Origin: CAIWHR01 sp040006895
GTDB lineage: Bacteria; Pseudomonadota; Gammaproteobacteria; Burkholderiales; Casimicrobiaceae
Direction: 5' to 3'
DNA length: 29,036 bases
Assembly: GCA_040006895.1 (NCBI GenBank)
Contig: JBDTWB010000030.1
Coordinates: forward strand, 1 to 29,036
In this document: one piece after another, positions 22,278-29,036 of the stretch
Position numbering within the stretch: position 1 is the first letter of the stretch
Layout: each line of letters opens with the position of its first letter
Program-made: the position numbers and the translations under genes
Notes under the pieces: model-generated
Database searches by the model: none
The model's input: the letters and a program-made list of their open reading frames with translations, nothing else
What the model was told of the DNA's origin: nothing

Positions 22278-22691
22278 AGTTCTCCTTCCTGTGAGTGAAC
22301 GCGTGCGGCACACGGCGCCTGTAGCCTCTGAAGCAGACCCTCCTGTCACGGGTACCCCCTGCTCCATCGCCGGGAACTATACCGCATTCCCAGTGCAAGG
22401 ATAGGGGCGTCGAGGGGCTTTTTAGAGGGAAAAGCGGGAGTGTTGCGCCGGTGCGGGCAACGCTGCGGCACCCCCGGCCGACCTTAGCCGGGCGCGTCGG
22501 CAGTCGGTGCGTTGGCTCCGGATGGTCCTCGTCGCGGTGTACCGCGCGCGGGTGGATGCGGCCGGTGGCGTTCGTGCCGCGGGCGTCGCTGCGCGACCGG
22601 CACGCACGCTTCACCGTTGCGGCGCGTCACCGGCCGCCGCAGCGCGCGGCCGGTGGGCGTAGAATCGGCCCGTCCCCTGCGGTCTGCTGCC
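22278..22691. other. 414-bp intergenic region between divergent SWIB and pdxH genes
   Basis: No gene is supported. On the minus strand TATAGT (22381-22376) could be the SWIB -10 box and lies within a GGGAA-N10-TTCCC dyad (22372-22391). On the plus strand TAGAAT (22660-22665) could be the pdxH -10 box, giving a leader of about 20 bases. Neither has a good -35 box. Confidence 0.4.
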
Positions 22692-23351
22692 GTGCTTCCC
22701 GTGAATATCGCCGATCTGCGCACCGACTACCTGCGCGAGGCGCTCGACGAGCGCGACGTCGCGACCGACCCGATCCCGCAGTTCGAGCGCTGGCTTGGCG
22801 AAGCCATCAAGGCTGCGCTGCCCGAGCCGACCTCGATGTCGCTGGCGACTGCCGACGCAGCCGGCCGGCCGTCGGTGCGCATCGTGCTCCTGAAGGGCGT
22901 CGATCCCGGCGGCCTGGTATTTTTCACCAACTACCACAGCCGGAAGGGCACCGAGCTCGCGGCGAACCCGCGGGCAGCGCTGCTGTTCCACTGGGTGGAG
23001 CTGCAGCGCCAGGTGCGCGTCGAAGGCACGGTGGGCACGATCGCCACCGCGGACTCCGACAGTTACTTCGCGAGTCGTCCCCGGCCGTCGCGGCTATCCG
23101 CGCTCGCCTCGCCGCAGAGCGAAGCGGTCGCCGGTCGCGCCGCGCTCGAGGCGCGTTTCGAGGCGATGGCGGCACGCTTTCCTGAAGGCCACGAAGACAT
23201 TCCCAGGCCGCCGCACTGGGGCGGCTACCGCCTCGTGCCGGCCAGCTTCGAGTTCTGGCAGGGGCGCCGCTCGCGCCTCCACGACCGCATCCGTTACCGT
23301 CGCGCACCACAAGACCCGGGGCTTTGGGTCATCGATCGGCTCGCGCCGTGA
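22692..23351 (+). CDS. pdxH: Pyridoxamine/pyridoxine 5'-phosphate oxidase
   Basis: FMN enzyme that oxidises PNP or PMP to pyridoxal 5'-phosphate. The 219-residue product shows IADLRTDYLREALDERDVATDPIPQFERWL, the FMN-binding block SVRIVLLKGVDPGGLVFFTNYHSRKG, ALLFHWVELQRQVRVEG, SYFASRPRPSRLSALAS and the C-terminal PHWGGYRLVPASFEFWQGRRSRLHDRIRY with final WVIDRLAP. The start is a GTG at 22692, with another GTG at 22701 equally possible. The stop overlaps the next gene by 4 bases. Confidence 0.97.
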   Translation: MLPVNIADLRTDYLREALDERDVATDPIPQFERWLGEAIKAALPEPTSMSLATADAAGRPSVRIVLLKGVDPGGLVFFTNYHSRKGTELAANPRAALLFHWVELQRQVRVEGTVGTIATADSDSYFASRPRPSRLSALASPQSEAVAGRAALEARFEAMAARFPEGHEDIPRPPHWGGYRLVPASFEFWQGRRSRLHDRIRYRRAPQDPGLWVIDRLAP

Positions 23352-24496
23352 GTTGGCCGAATGGTCGCGATGCGCGCGTGCTGGGCGCGCTGATCGGCCT
23401 TGGGATCGCCAACCACGTCGCGCTCGCGGGCAGCCGCGTCGCGGTCGCCCTCGACGCGCTGTCGCGGGGGGCATCGGCCTTTACGGTCGGTGCGTTGATG
23501 GCGCTGTTCGCGCTCTTGCCCATGCTCTTCGCCGTGGCGGCGGGCCGTCTGTCCGATCGCACCGGCGTACTACGGCCCATGCGCCTGGGCTCGGCCGGCC
23601 TCGTGCTGGGTGCGCTGATGCCGGCGCTCGCCCCGGGCCTGCCCGCGCTGTTCGCGAGCGCGGCGCTGGTGGGACTTTCGTTCATGGCGTTCCAGGTATC
23701 GGCCCAGAAGGCAACCGGCAGCCTCGGGCCACCGACCAGCCGGGCGCGCAACTTCAGCCTGTACGCGATGGGCAATTCGATCTCGGGATTCCTTGGACCC
23801 CTGATCGCGGGCCTTGCCATCGACTTGGCCGGCTTCAGGGTCGCGTTCGTGATCCTCGCTGCGATGGCGCTTGCTGCCAGCGTGGTCCTCGCCAGGGCGC
23901 CGCTGGCATTTCCGGCGGGCGATCCGGTGCCGGTCATCCGCGGTGGGGGAGCGCTGGAGCTCTTGCGCCGGCCGGCATTACGGCGGGCTTTCGCGATCAA
24001 CGCGCTGTTCACGATGGCGTGGGATCTGCATACCATCTTCATGCCCATCTACGGCGCCAAGCTCAACTTGTCGGCGTTGCAGATCGGGGCGATCCTGGCG
24101 ACCTTCGCGGCGGCGACGTTCGTGGTGCGCGTGGCGATGCCGGTACTGATGCGCTGGCGCAACGAGCACCAGGTGCTGACCCTTGCGCTGGTGCTCGCCG
24201 GGCTCGTTTATCTCGCTTTTCCGTTTGCCCATGCCACATTGACGCTCGCGGCGTTGTCGTTCGTGCTGGGCCTCGGGCTCGGCAGCGGCCAGCCGATGGT
24301 GATGTCACTGCTGCACAGCCATGCGCCGCCCGATCGCGTCGGCGAGGCGCTGGGCGTGCGCATGTCGCTGATGCAGACCGTGGCGGTGGCGGTGCCGCTC
24401 GTTTCAGGCGCGCTGGGTGCCTCGCTCGGATTGGCCCCGGTGTTCTGGGCCGTGGGCCTCGCCCTCACGACCGGCGGATTTCTTTCCCGACGCTGA
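23348..24496 (+). CDS. Major facilitator superfamily transporter
   Basis: A 382-residue, twelve-segment inner-membrane transporter. A motif-A-like loop (GRLSDRTGVLRPMRLG) lies between segments 2 and 3, and the second half begins near LRRAFAINALFTMAWDLHTIFMPIYG. The GTG at 23348 overlaps the pdxH stop (GTGA), which indicates translational coupling and is why it is preferred over an ATG 24 bases upstream. Substrate is unknown; co-expression with pdxH would permit, but does not show, a link to B6 vitamers. Its stop is 4 bases from the convergent msrA stop. Confidence 0.88.
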   Translation: MSWPNGRDARVLGALIGLGIANHVALAGSRVAVALDALSRGASAFTVGALMALFALLPMLFAVAAGRLSDRTGVLRPMRLGSAGLVLGALMPALAPGLPALFASAALVGLSFMAFQVSAQKATGSLGPPTSRARNFSLYAMGNSISGFLGPLIAGLAIDLAGFRVAFVILAAMALAASVVLARAPLAFPAGDPVPVIRGGGALELLRRPALRRAFAINALFTMAWDLHTIFMPIYGAKLNLSALQIGAILATFAAATFVVRVAMPVLMRWRNEHQVLTLALVLAGLVYLAFPFAHATLTLAALSFVLGLGLGSGQPMVMSLLHSHAPPDRVGEALGVRMSLMQTVAVAVPLVSGALGASLGLAPVFWAVGLALTTGGFLSRR

Positions 24497-24500
24497 CGTT

Positions 24501-25064
24501 TCAGGTTGGCGTCGCCCCCTTCAGGCGGGCGATGAAGCTCTTGCGAAACTTCGCGACTTTCGGGGCGACGACCATCTGGCAGTACGGCTGGCGCGGGTTG
24601 CGGACGAAATATTCCTGGTGGGACGACTCGGCGGGATAGAAGGTCGCGGCGTCGGCAATCTCGGTCACGATCGGATCGCGCCAAACCCGCGCTGCCTCCA
24701 TCTCCTTCATCACGGCTTGCGCGGTGGCTCGTTGCTCCGGGTTCTGGCAAAAGATCACCGAGCGGTACTGCGTGCCGATGTCGTTGCCCTGGCGATTCTT
24801 CGTCGTCGGGTCGTGGAGGCTGAAAAACACCGTCAGGAGATCGCGGAACGAGAGCACCGCGGGATCGAACGTCACCCGCACGACTTCGGCGTGACCGGTG
24901 CGCCCGCCGCAGACGTCCTCGTAACTCGGTTGCGCGCCCGCGCCGCCGGCATAACCTGATTCCACCGACTCCACGCCGCCGAGATCGTCGAAAACGGCCT
25001 CGAGACACCAGAAGCAGCCGCCTCCGAGGACGGCGATTTCACGAGGGGTGCTGGCTTGATTCAT
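24501..25064 (-). CDS. msrA: Peptide-methionine (S)-S-oxide reductase
   Basis: Repairs methionine-S-sulfoxide in proteins. The 187-residue product has the catalytic GGGCFWCLEAVF (nucleophilic Cys17), GVESVESGYAGG, YEDVCGGRTGHAEVVRVTFDP, FFSLHDPTTKNRQGNDIGTQYRSVIF, and the C-terminal YFVRNPRQPYCQMVVAPKVAKFRK, which carries a Cys that could act as recycling residue. ATG 25064 is chosen because GGAG sits 6 bases upstream; an ATG 12 bases earlier is inferior. There is no MsrB domain fused to it. Confidence 0.97.
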   Translation of the reverse strand: MNQASTPREIAVLGGGCFWCLEAVFDDLGGVESVESGYAGGAGAQPSYEDVCGGRTGHAEVVRVTFDPAVLSFRDLLTVFFSLHDPTTKNRQGNDIGTQYRSVIFCQNPEQRATAQAVMKEMEAARVWRDPIVTEIADAATFYPAESSHQEYFVRNPRQPYCQMVVAPKVAKFRKSFIARLKGATPT

Positions 25065-25416
25065 TGGCGGCTCCATGAAGGCAAAGGCAAACGGTTGGCA
25101 CGTCGGGTGGCATCTTCCCGCGCACGGGCCCGGGACCGGCCGGCCACGCGTCGTGCGCAGCGTCTGACTGCGGCGCCGGCGCGGCGTTCAGCCGGCGCGC
25201 CCGTACCGGCGTTGCGGCGTGCATCCATTGGTATGGGTCGCGCGACCCCGGGGGCGCTTACGGGTGCGACGTGGTGCGATGCCATAATCGCCGGATGAAG
25301 GCCTATCGTCCACAGGGGGAGCCGACCGGGCGCCCCGAAGGAGCGCCACGAAGGTCGCACCGACCGGTCTCGATCGCGGGTCGGCGGGCCGCGAGCGCCG
25401 GTCGCATCGGGAGCCG
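25065..25416. other. 352-bp intergenic region between divergent msrA and the YihY-type gene
   Basis: No gene is supported. A possible -10 box CATAAT (25283-25288) with TTACGG 19 bases upstream points to the YihY-type gene. A 42-codon Arg-rich frame starting at 25296 overlaps the YihY start and has no homologous features. Confidence 0.4.
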
Positions 25417-26337
25417 GTGCCGGTGAACTTGGCCGCGCGCGCCGCCTCGGCCCTGAGCGTCGTGCGTCGCGTCGCAACCCTGCTGTCCGGCATCGGGTTG
25501 ACGCGCACCGCGTCCAGCCTGTCGTTCACCACGCTGCTCGCCCTCGTGCCACTGGCAACGGTCGCGCTGGTGTCGGTCGCGCGTTTTCCGGTCTTTACCG
25601 AATGGGTCGCCGGCCTCGAGCAATTCATGCTGAAGCACATGGTGCCGGCGACCGCCTATACGGTCATGCACGAGCAACTCAGCGTGTTCATCGACAACGC
25701 CGCGGGCCTGACCGGCGTATCGGTGGTGTTCGTGGTGATCACCGCGCTCATCGCGACCGCCACCGTCGAGCGCGAGATCAACCTCATCTGGGGCATCCGC
25801 CGGCGCCGCGCGCTGGCGCGGCGTCTGATCGTCTACGCGATCGGGCTCACTGCGGGTCCGGTGCTCCTGGGGGCCACCATCTCGGTGATCACCGCGGTGC
25901 GCATCCAATCGTTCGGCGCCGGGCCGGTACGCGAGTTCCTGCTCGCCCTGGGGCTTCGACCGGTGCCGCTGCTCGTGCTGACGCTGCTGCTCACGGCCCT
26001 CTACGCGGTCGTGCCGGCCCGGCGCGTGCCCTGGCGGCACGCGCTGTTCGGGGCATTTGCAGCCGCCCTGGCGCTCGAGATCGCCAAGGACGGATTCGCC
26101 TTCTACCTGCGCCACGTCCCGACCTACAAGGCGGTCTACGGTGCGCTCGCGGCGTTGCCCGTGTTCCTGATCTGGATCTACCTGTGCTGGATCATCGTGC
26201 TGGTCGGTGCGGCGGTGACCGCGGCGATCACCGCGGAGCAAGCGGCGCGCCCTCCCGCAGAGCCTGCGGTGGATGGCGATCGCATCGACGCGCTTCCCCC
26301 GGCGCCGACCCGGCAGGATCGTGCCGCCATGACGTGA
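25417..26337 (+). CDS. YihY/BrkB family inner-membrane protein
   Basis: A 306-residue polytopic membrane protein of the YihY (UPF0761, formerly BrkB-like) family, function not established. Six or so membrane segments are visible. Family features include RTASSLSFTTLLALVPLATVAL near residue 30, TATVEREINLIWGIRRRR, and AVYGALAALPVFLIWIYLCWIIVLVGAAVTAAI near the end. The C-terminus is a hydrophilic Pro/Ala tail. GTG 25417 has GGGAG 3 bases upstream; GTG 25423, two codons later, has better spacing, so either may be the real start. It is 130 bases before exbB. Confidence 0.92.
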   Translation: MPVNLAARAASALSVVRRVATLLSGIGLTRTASSLSFTTLLALVPLATVALVSVARFPVFTEWVAGLEQFMLKHMVPATAYTVMHEQLSVFIDNAAGLTGVSVVFVVITALIATATVEREINLIWGIRRRRALARRLIVYAIGLTAGPVLLGATISVITAVRIQSFGAGPVREFLLALGLRPVPLLVLTLLLTALYAVVPARRVPWRHALFGAFAAALALEIAKDGFAFYLRHVPTYKAVYGALAALPVFLIWIYLCWIIVLVGAAVTAAITAEQAARPPAEPAVDGDRIDALPPAPTRQDRAAMT

Positions 26338-26467
26338 GCGCGCGACCCAGCGCGTACCGGTGATCCGCCGAGCGGGCGCGAGGCATGCTTCGTCAGTGCT
26401 CGCCTTGCCGAATCGGGGCCATCAAGCTACATTGCCCACGCCTGTTGCCTTCTGGAGCGGTATCCAC

Positions 26468-27073
26468 GTGTGGTCCATCATTCAAGCGGCCGGCTGGCCG
26501 ATCTGGCTCCTCATCGTCGCGTCGGTCATTGCCCTCGCGCTCATCTTCGAGCGGCTCTGGTCGTTGCGGCTCGGCCTCGTCGCGCCGCCCGGTCTGGTCG
26601 ACAAGGTGCTCGCGGGATTTCGCGAGCATGGCGCGTCCCCCGAGCTCATCGCGGCGACCGCGCGCCAGGGTCCGCTCGGGCGCATCCTGGCCGCTGGCCT
26701 GGTGAACGTGCGCAGTCCGCGGCCGGTCATGAAGGAGGCCATCGAGGAAGCCGGGCGGGTGGTCAGCCATGAACTCGATCGCTTCCTGACCACGCTCGGC
26801 ACCATCGCGGCGATGTCGCCGCTCCTCGGGCTGTTCGGCACGGTGGTCGGCATGATCGAGATCTTCGGGTCGCAGACCGCCACCGGCTCCAATCCGACCC
26901 AGCTCGCCCACGGCATTTCCGTGGCGCTCTACAACACGGCGTTCGGCCTGATCGTGGCCATCCCCAGCATGATCTTCTACCGCCATTTCCGGGCGAAGGT
27001 GGACAGCTTCATCATCGAGATGGAGCAACAGGCGATCAAGCTGGTCGACTTCGCGCACAACGAGCGCACCTGA
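26468..27073 (+). CDS. exbB: MotA/TolQ/ExbB family proton channel subunit
   Basis: Inner-membrane proton channel subunit that, with the ExbD-type partner next to it, uses the proton gradient to drive work at the outer membrane. The 201-residue product has three membrane segments (WPIWLLIVASVIALALIFERLW at the N-terminus; LTTLGTIAAMSPLLGLFGTVVGMIEIF; ISVALYNTAFGLIVAIPSMIFY) and the family motif MSPLLGLFGTVVGM. GTG 26468 fits the usual ExbB N-terminus; an ATG 108 bases earlier would add a non-family extension. The stop is 3 bases before the next ATG. No TonB gene is nearby. Confidence 0.93.
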   Translation: MWSIIQAAGWPIWLLIVASVIALALIFERLWSLRLGLVAPPGLVDKVLAGFREHGASPELIAATARQGPLGRILAAGLVNVRSPRPVMKEAIEEAGRVVSHELDRFLTTLGTIAAMSPLLGLFGTVVGMIEIFGSQTATGSNPTQLAHGISVALYNTAFGLIVAIPSMIFYRHFRAKVDSFIIEMEQQAIKLVDFAHNERT

Positions 27074-27076
27074 CGC

Positions 27077-27496
27077 ATGGACTTCCACGGCGGCCGGCGC
27101 CGCGACGAGCCGGAGATCAACTTCATCCCGCTGATCGACGTGCTGCTCGTCATCCTCATCTTCCTGATGGTGACGACCACGTACCAGCGGGTCGCGGAAT
27201 TGCAGATCACCCTGCCGGAGGCGAGCGCCGACCCCGCCAAGGACCGGCCGAAGGAAATCGACGTCGGCATCGACGCGCAGGGTCGCTACGTGCTCGATCG
27301 CAAGGTCTTCACCTTCACCAGCGTGGCCGCGCTCGGCGACGCGTTGCGGCGCATCGCCGCTGGAGCCCAGGATGCGGTGGTGGTCATCAACGCCGACGCC
27401 AATGCAACCCATCAGTCGGTGATCCACGTGATGGAGGCAGCCCGCCTCGCCGGTCTGGTGCACATCACGTTCGCCACCCAGGCGCCCGCCAAGTGA
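27077..27496 (+). CDS. exbD: ExbD/TolR family protein
   Basis: Partner of the preceding ExbB. The 139-residue single-pass protein has EINFIPLIDVLLVILIFLMV, with the proton-relay aspartate at residue 21, then a periplasmic domain (ITLPEAS, AQGRYVLDRKVF, VVINADANATHQSVIHVMEAARLAGLVHITFAT). The 3-base gap after exbB shows co-translation, and lpxK follows after 54 bases. The exbB-exbD-lpxK-ycaR-kdsB order is common in betaproteobacteria. Confidence 0.95.
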   Translation: MDFHGGRRRDEPEINFIPLIDVLLVILIFLMVTTTYQRVAELQITLPEASADPAKDRPKEIDVGIDAQGRYVLDRKVFTFTSVAALGDALRRIAAGAQDAVVVINADANATHQSVIHVMEAARLAGLVHITFATQAPAK

Positions 27497-27550
27497 GCAC
27501 GTGAAAGGCCCGGGCTTTCCCGGCGTCTTCCGTTCCGTCCGCCGCGCCCG

Positions 27551-28561
27551 ATGACCCTCGCCGCGCGTCTCGTGGCGACGTGGTATGCACCGCGTCCCGA
27601 TGCGCTCGCGCGGGTTCTCGCGCCGCTCGCCGGCGTCTTCGCACTGGCTTCCGCCGCGCGCCGCGCCCTCTATCGCCTCCGCGTGCTGCGGCGGCACCGT
27701 GCGCCTGCGCCGGTGATCGTGGTGGGCAACATCGCCGTCGGTGGCACCGGCAAGACGCCGCTCGTGATCGCGCTCGCGACGGCGCTGGCCGCACGGGGCT
27801 GGCAGCCGGGCGTGGTGAGTCGCGGCACCGGCGCGCGGGGCCGGCGCGCGCGTGTCGTCACGGGCGATGACACGGTCGAGGACGTCGGCGACGAGCCCCT
27901 TCTCATGGCGCGCCGCGGCCTGAAGGTTGCCGTGGCCCGCCGGCGCATCGACGCGGCGCGGGCACTATGCGCGGCGCACCCAGGCTGCGACGTGATCATC
28001 GCCGACGATGGCTTGCAGCACTACGCCCTGGAGCGCGACGTCGAAGTCGCGTGCGTGGACGGCGCGCGAGGCTTCGGCAATGGCTGGCTGCTCCCCGCCG
28101 GGCCGCTGCGGGAGCGTCGATCCCGCCTTGCGCGCGTCGATGCGGTCGTGGTGACCGGGCACCGTACCGCACCCGCCTTACCCGAGGCCGCGTACTGCAT
28201 GTGCCTCGAGCCGGAGGGCGTGGTGAACGTCGCCGCGCCGGGTCCAGCCCGGTCACCGGCGGTACTCGCGGGCGAAGCGGTGCATGCCGTCGCCGGCATC
28301 GGCAACCCGGAGCGTTTTTTCGCGGCCTTGCGTGCACTGGGCCTGGAAGTCGTGCCGCATCCGTTTCCCGATCATCATCGCTACCGGCCCGAGGACCTGG
28401 CGTTTGGCAGCGGCGCCGTGCTGATGACCGAGAAGGATGCGGTAAAATGCACGCGCTTCGCCGATGCACGCTGGTGGTTCCTGCGGGTGCGGGCAGTACT
28501 CGACGAGACGCTCGTCGACCATATCGTGGCGCACTTGCCGCCGCGTACCCCTGACCGGTGA
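27551..28561 (+). CDS. lpxK: Tetraacyldisaccharide 4'-kinase
   Basis: Phosphorylates the 4' position of the lipid A disaccharide at the inner membrane. The 336-residue product has an N-terminal hydrophobic and basic anchor region (APLAGVFALASAARRALYRLR), the P-loop VGNIAVGGTGKTPLV at about 58-72, VSRGTGARG, GDEPLLMARR, the catalytic-site block CDVIIADDGLQHYALERDVEVACVDG, GNGWLLPAGPLRE, AGIGNPERFFAALRALG and FPDHHRYRPEDL, then MTEKDAVKC. ATG 27551 gives the usual start. Confidence 0.97.
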   Translation: MTLAARLVATWYAPRPDALARVLAPLAGVFALASAARRALYRLRVLRRHRAPAPVIVVGNIAVGGTGKTPLVIALATALAARGWQPGVVSRGTGARGRRARVVTGDDTVEDVGDEPLLMARRGLKVAVARRRIDAARALCAAHPGCDVIIADDGLQHYALERDVEVACVDGARGFGNGWLLPAGPLRERRSRLARVDAVVVTGHRTAPALPEAAYCMCLEPEGVVNVAAPGPARSPAVLAGEAVHAVAGIGNPERFFAALRALGLEVVPHPFPDHHRYRPEDLAFGSGAVLMTEKDAVKCTRFADARWWFLRVRAVLDETLVDHIVAHLPPRTPDR

Positions 28562-28596
28562 TTACCCCGGCTCGCGATGCGACCACAGGACTCCCC

Positions 28597-28776
28597 ATGG
28601 ACCCCAAGCTGCTCGAAATCCTCGTGTGCCCCGTCACCAAGGGACCCCTCGTCTACGACAAGGAGCGGCAGGAACTCGTATCCAAGAGCGCGCGCCTCGC
28701 GTATCCGATTCGCGACGGCATTCCGGTCATGCTCGAGGACGAAGCTCGCAAGCTCGCCCCCGAGGAGTCGGAGTGA
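28597..28776 (+). CDS. ycaR: Trm112/YcaR-like small protein
   Basis: A 59-residue Trm112-family protein (MDPKLLEILVCPVTKGPLVYD, then AYPIRDGIPVMLEDEARKL). In this family the CPxC pair binds zinc. Here only the first Cys remains (CPVT) and no Cys is present later in the protein, so metal binding is unlikely. AGGA lies 7 bases before ATG 28597, which makes it the preferred start over an upstream one. It is 35 bases after lpxK and 55 before kdsB, the standard position. Confidence 0.93.
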   Translation: MDPKLLEILVCPVTKGPLVYDKERQELVSKSARLAYPIRDGIPVMLEDEARKLAPEESE

Positions 28777-28831
28777 GCGGCAGTCTCGCACCGGCGCGCT
28801 AGATGCCGGGCCCGGGCGGACCGGATTCACG

Positions 28832-29036
28832 ATGACCGACTTCGTTGCGCTCATCCCGGCGCGCTACGCCTCGACCCGTCTTCCCGGCAAGCCGCTCGCC
28901 GACATCGCGGGCAAGCCAATGATCGTACGGGTCGCCGAGCGCGCGGCGGCCGCCGGTGCCCGGGAGGTGGTCGTCGCGACGGACGACGCCCGCATTCGCG
29001 ACGCCGTCGTCCGCCATGGGGTGCGCGCCTGCATGA
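28832..29036 (+). CDS. kdsB: 3-deoxy-manno-octulosonate cytidylyltransferase (3' end outside window)
   Basis: Activates KDO as CMP-KDO for lipopolysaccharide core synthesis. The first 68 residues are present: MTDFVALIPARYASTRLPGK, PLADIAGKPMIVRVAERA and VVVATDDARIRDAV, which carry the nucleotide-binding IPARYASTRLPGKPL signature. Continues past the right edge of the window. Confidence 0.97.
   Translation, partial: MTDFVALIPARYASTRLPGKPLADIAGKPMIVRVAERAAAAGAREVVVATDDARIRDAVVRHGVRACM

Noticed and set aside
25296..25424. 42-codon Arg-rich frame before the YihY-type gene
   Set aside because: No ribosome site or recognisable feature, and it overlaps the start of a real gene.
28443..28448. TAAAAT inside lpxK as a promoter for ycaR-kdsB
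   Set aside because: No -35 box at suitable spacing, and the genes are close enough to be read from the upstream operon.

Overview
The window is a GC-rich (roughly 70% by eye) chromosomal segment with dense, mostly housekeeping gene content. The protein set (GlnRS, HtpX, LpxK/KdsB lipid A and KDO genes, an ExbB/ExbD pair, a GlrK/QseG/GlrR-type cluster, XseA, a Lys/Ala-rich SWIB protein) points to a Gram-negative proteobacterium, most likely a betaproteobacterium. Genus cannot be told from the sequence alone. I see no phage, insertion sequence or CRISPR array.

Layout. 1-4479 (minus strand): tRNA-Leu(CAA), then a large STAND-ATPase/TPR/BTAD transcription regulator, then queA (cut by the window edge), in that transcription order and close enough to be one transcript. 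4650-5917 (minus): a DUF4337 membrane protein and folA (dihydrofolate reductase). 5971-9803 (plus): a three-gene signalling operon, glrK-like histidine kinase, QseG-like proline-rich lipoprotein and glrR-like sigma-54 activator. 9804-10300: a small sigma-54 control region followed by a 52-codon gene or small RNA. 10444-11238 (minus): thyA. 11693-15889 (plus): a very large DUF2339 membrane protein and aroC. 16015-17415 (minus): xseA. 17416-17813: a comparatively AT-rich intergenic region with DnaA-box-like sites and dyads. 17814-21661 (plus): glnS, htpX, an unrecognised 67-residue acidic protein and a glutathione S-transferase. 21813-22277 (minus): a histone-H1-like/SWIB protein with a strong terminator. 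22692-24496 (plus): pdxH overlapping an MFS transporter. 24501-25064 (minus): msrA. 25417-29036 (plus): a YihY/BrkB-type membrane protein, then exbB-exbD-lpxK-ycaR(Trm112-like)-kdsB, a cell-envelope operon cut by the right edge.

The most interesting part is 9834-10300. Directly behind the sigma-54 activator gene lies a perfect GG-N10-GC sigma-54 promoter (10031-10046). Upstream of it are a perfect TGTC-N10-GACA dyad (9834-9851), a one-mismatch copy (9899-9916) and a perfect IHF consensus (9867-9879). This is the layout known for the enterobacterial GlrR-controlled glmY small-RNA gene, but here it reads into a short unannotated gene ending in a strong GC hairpin. I infer that this is the dedicated output of the local GlrK/QseG/GlrR system. 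The whole cassette sits, on the opposite strand, between thyA and folA, which are neighbours in many bacteria.
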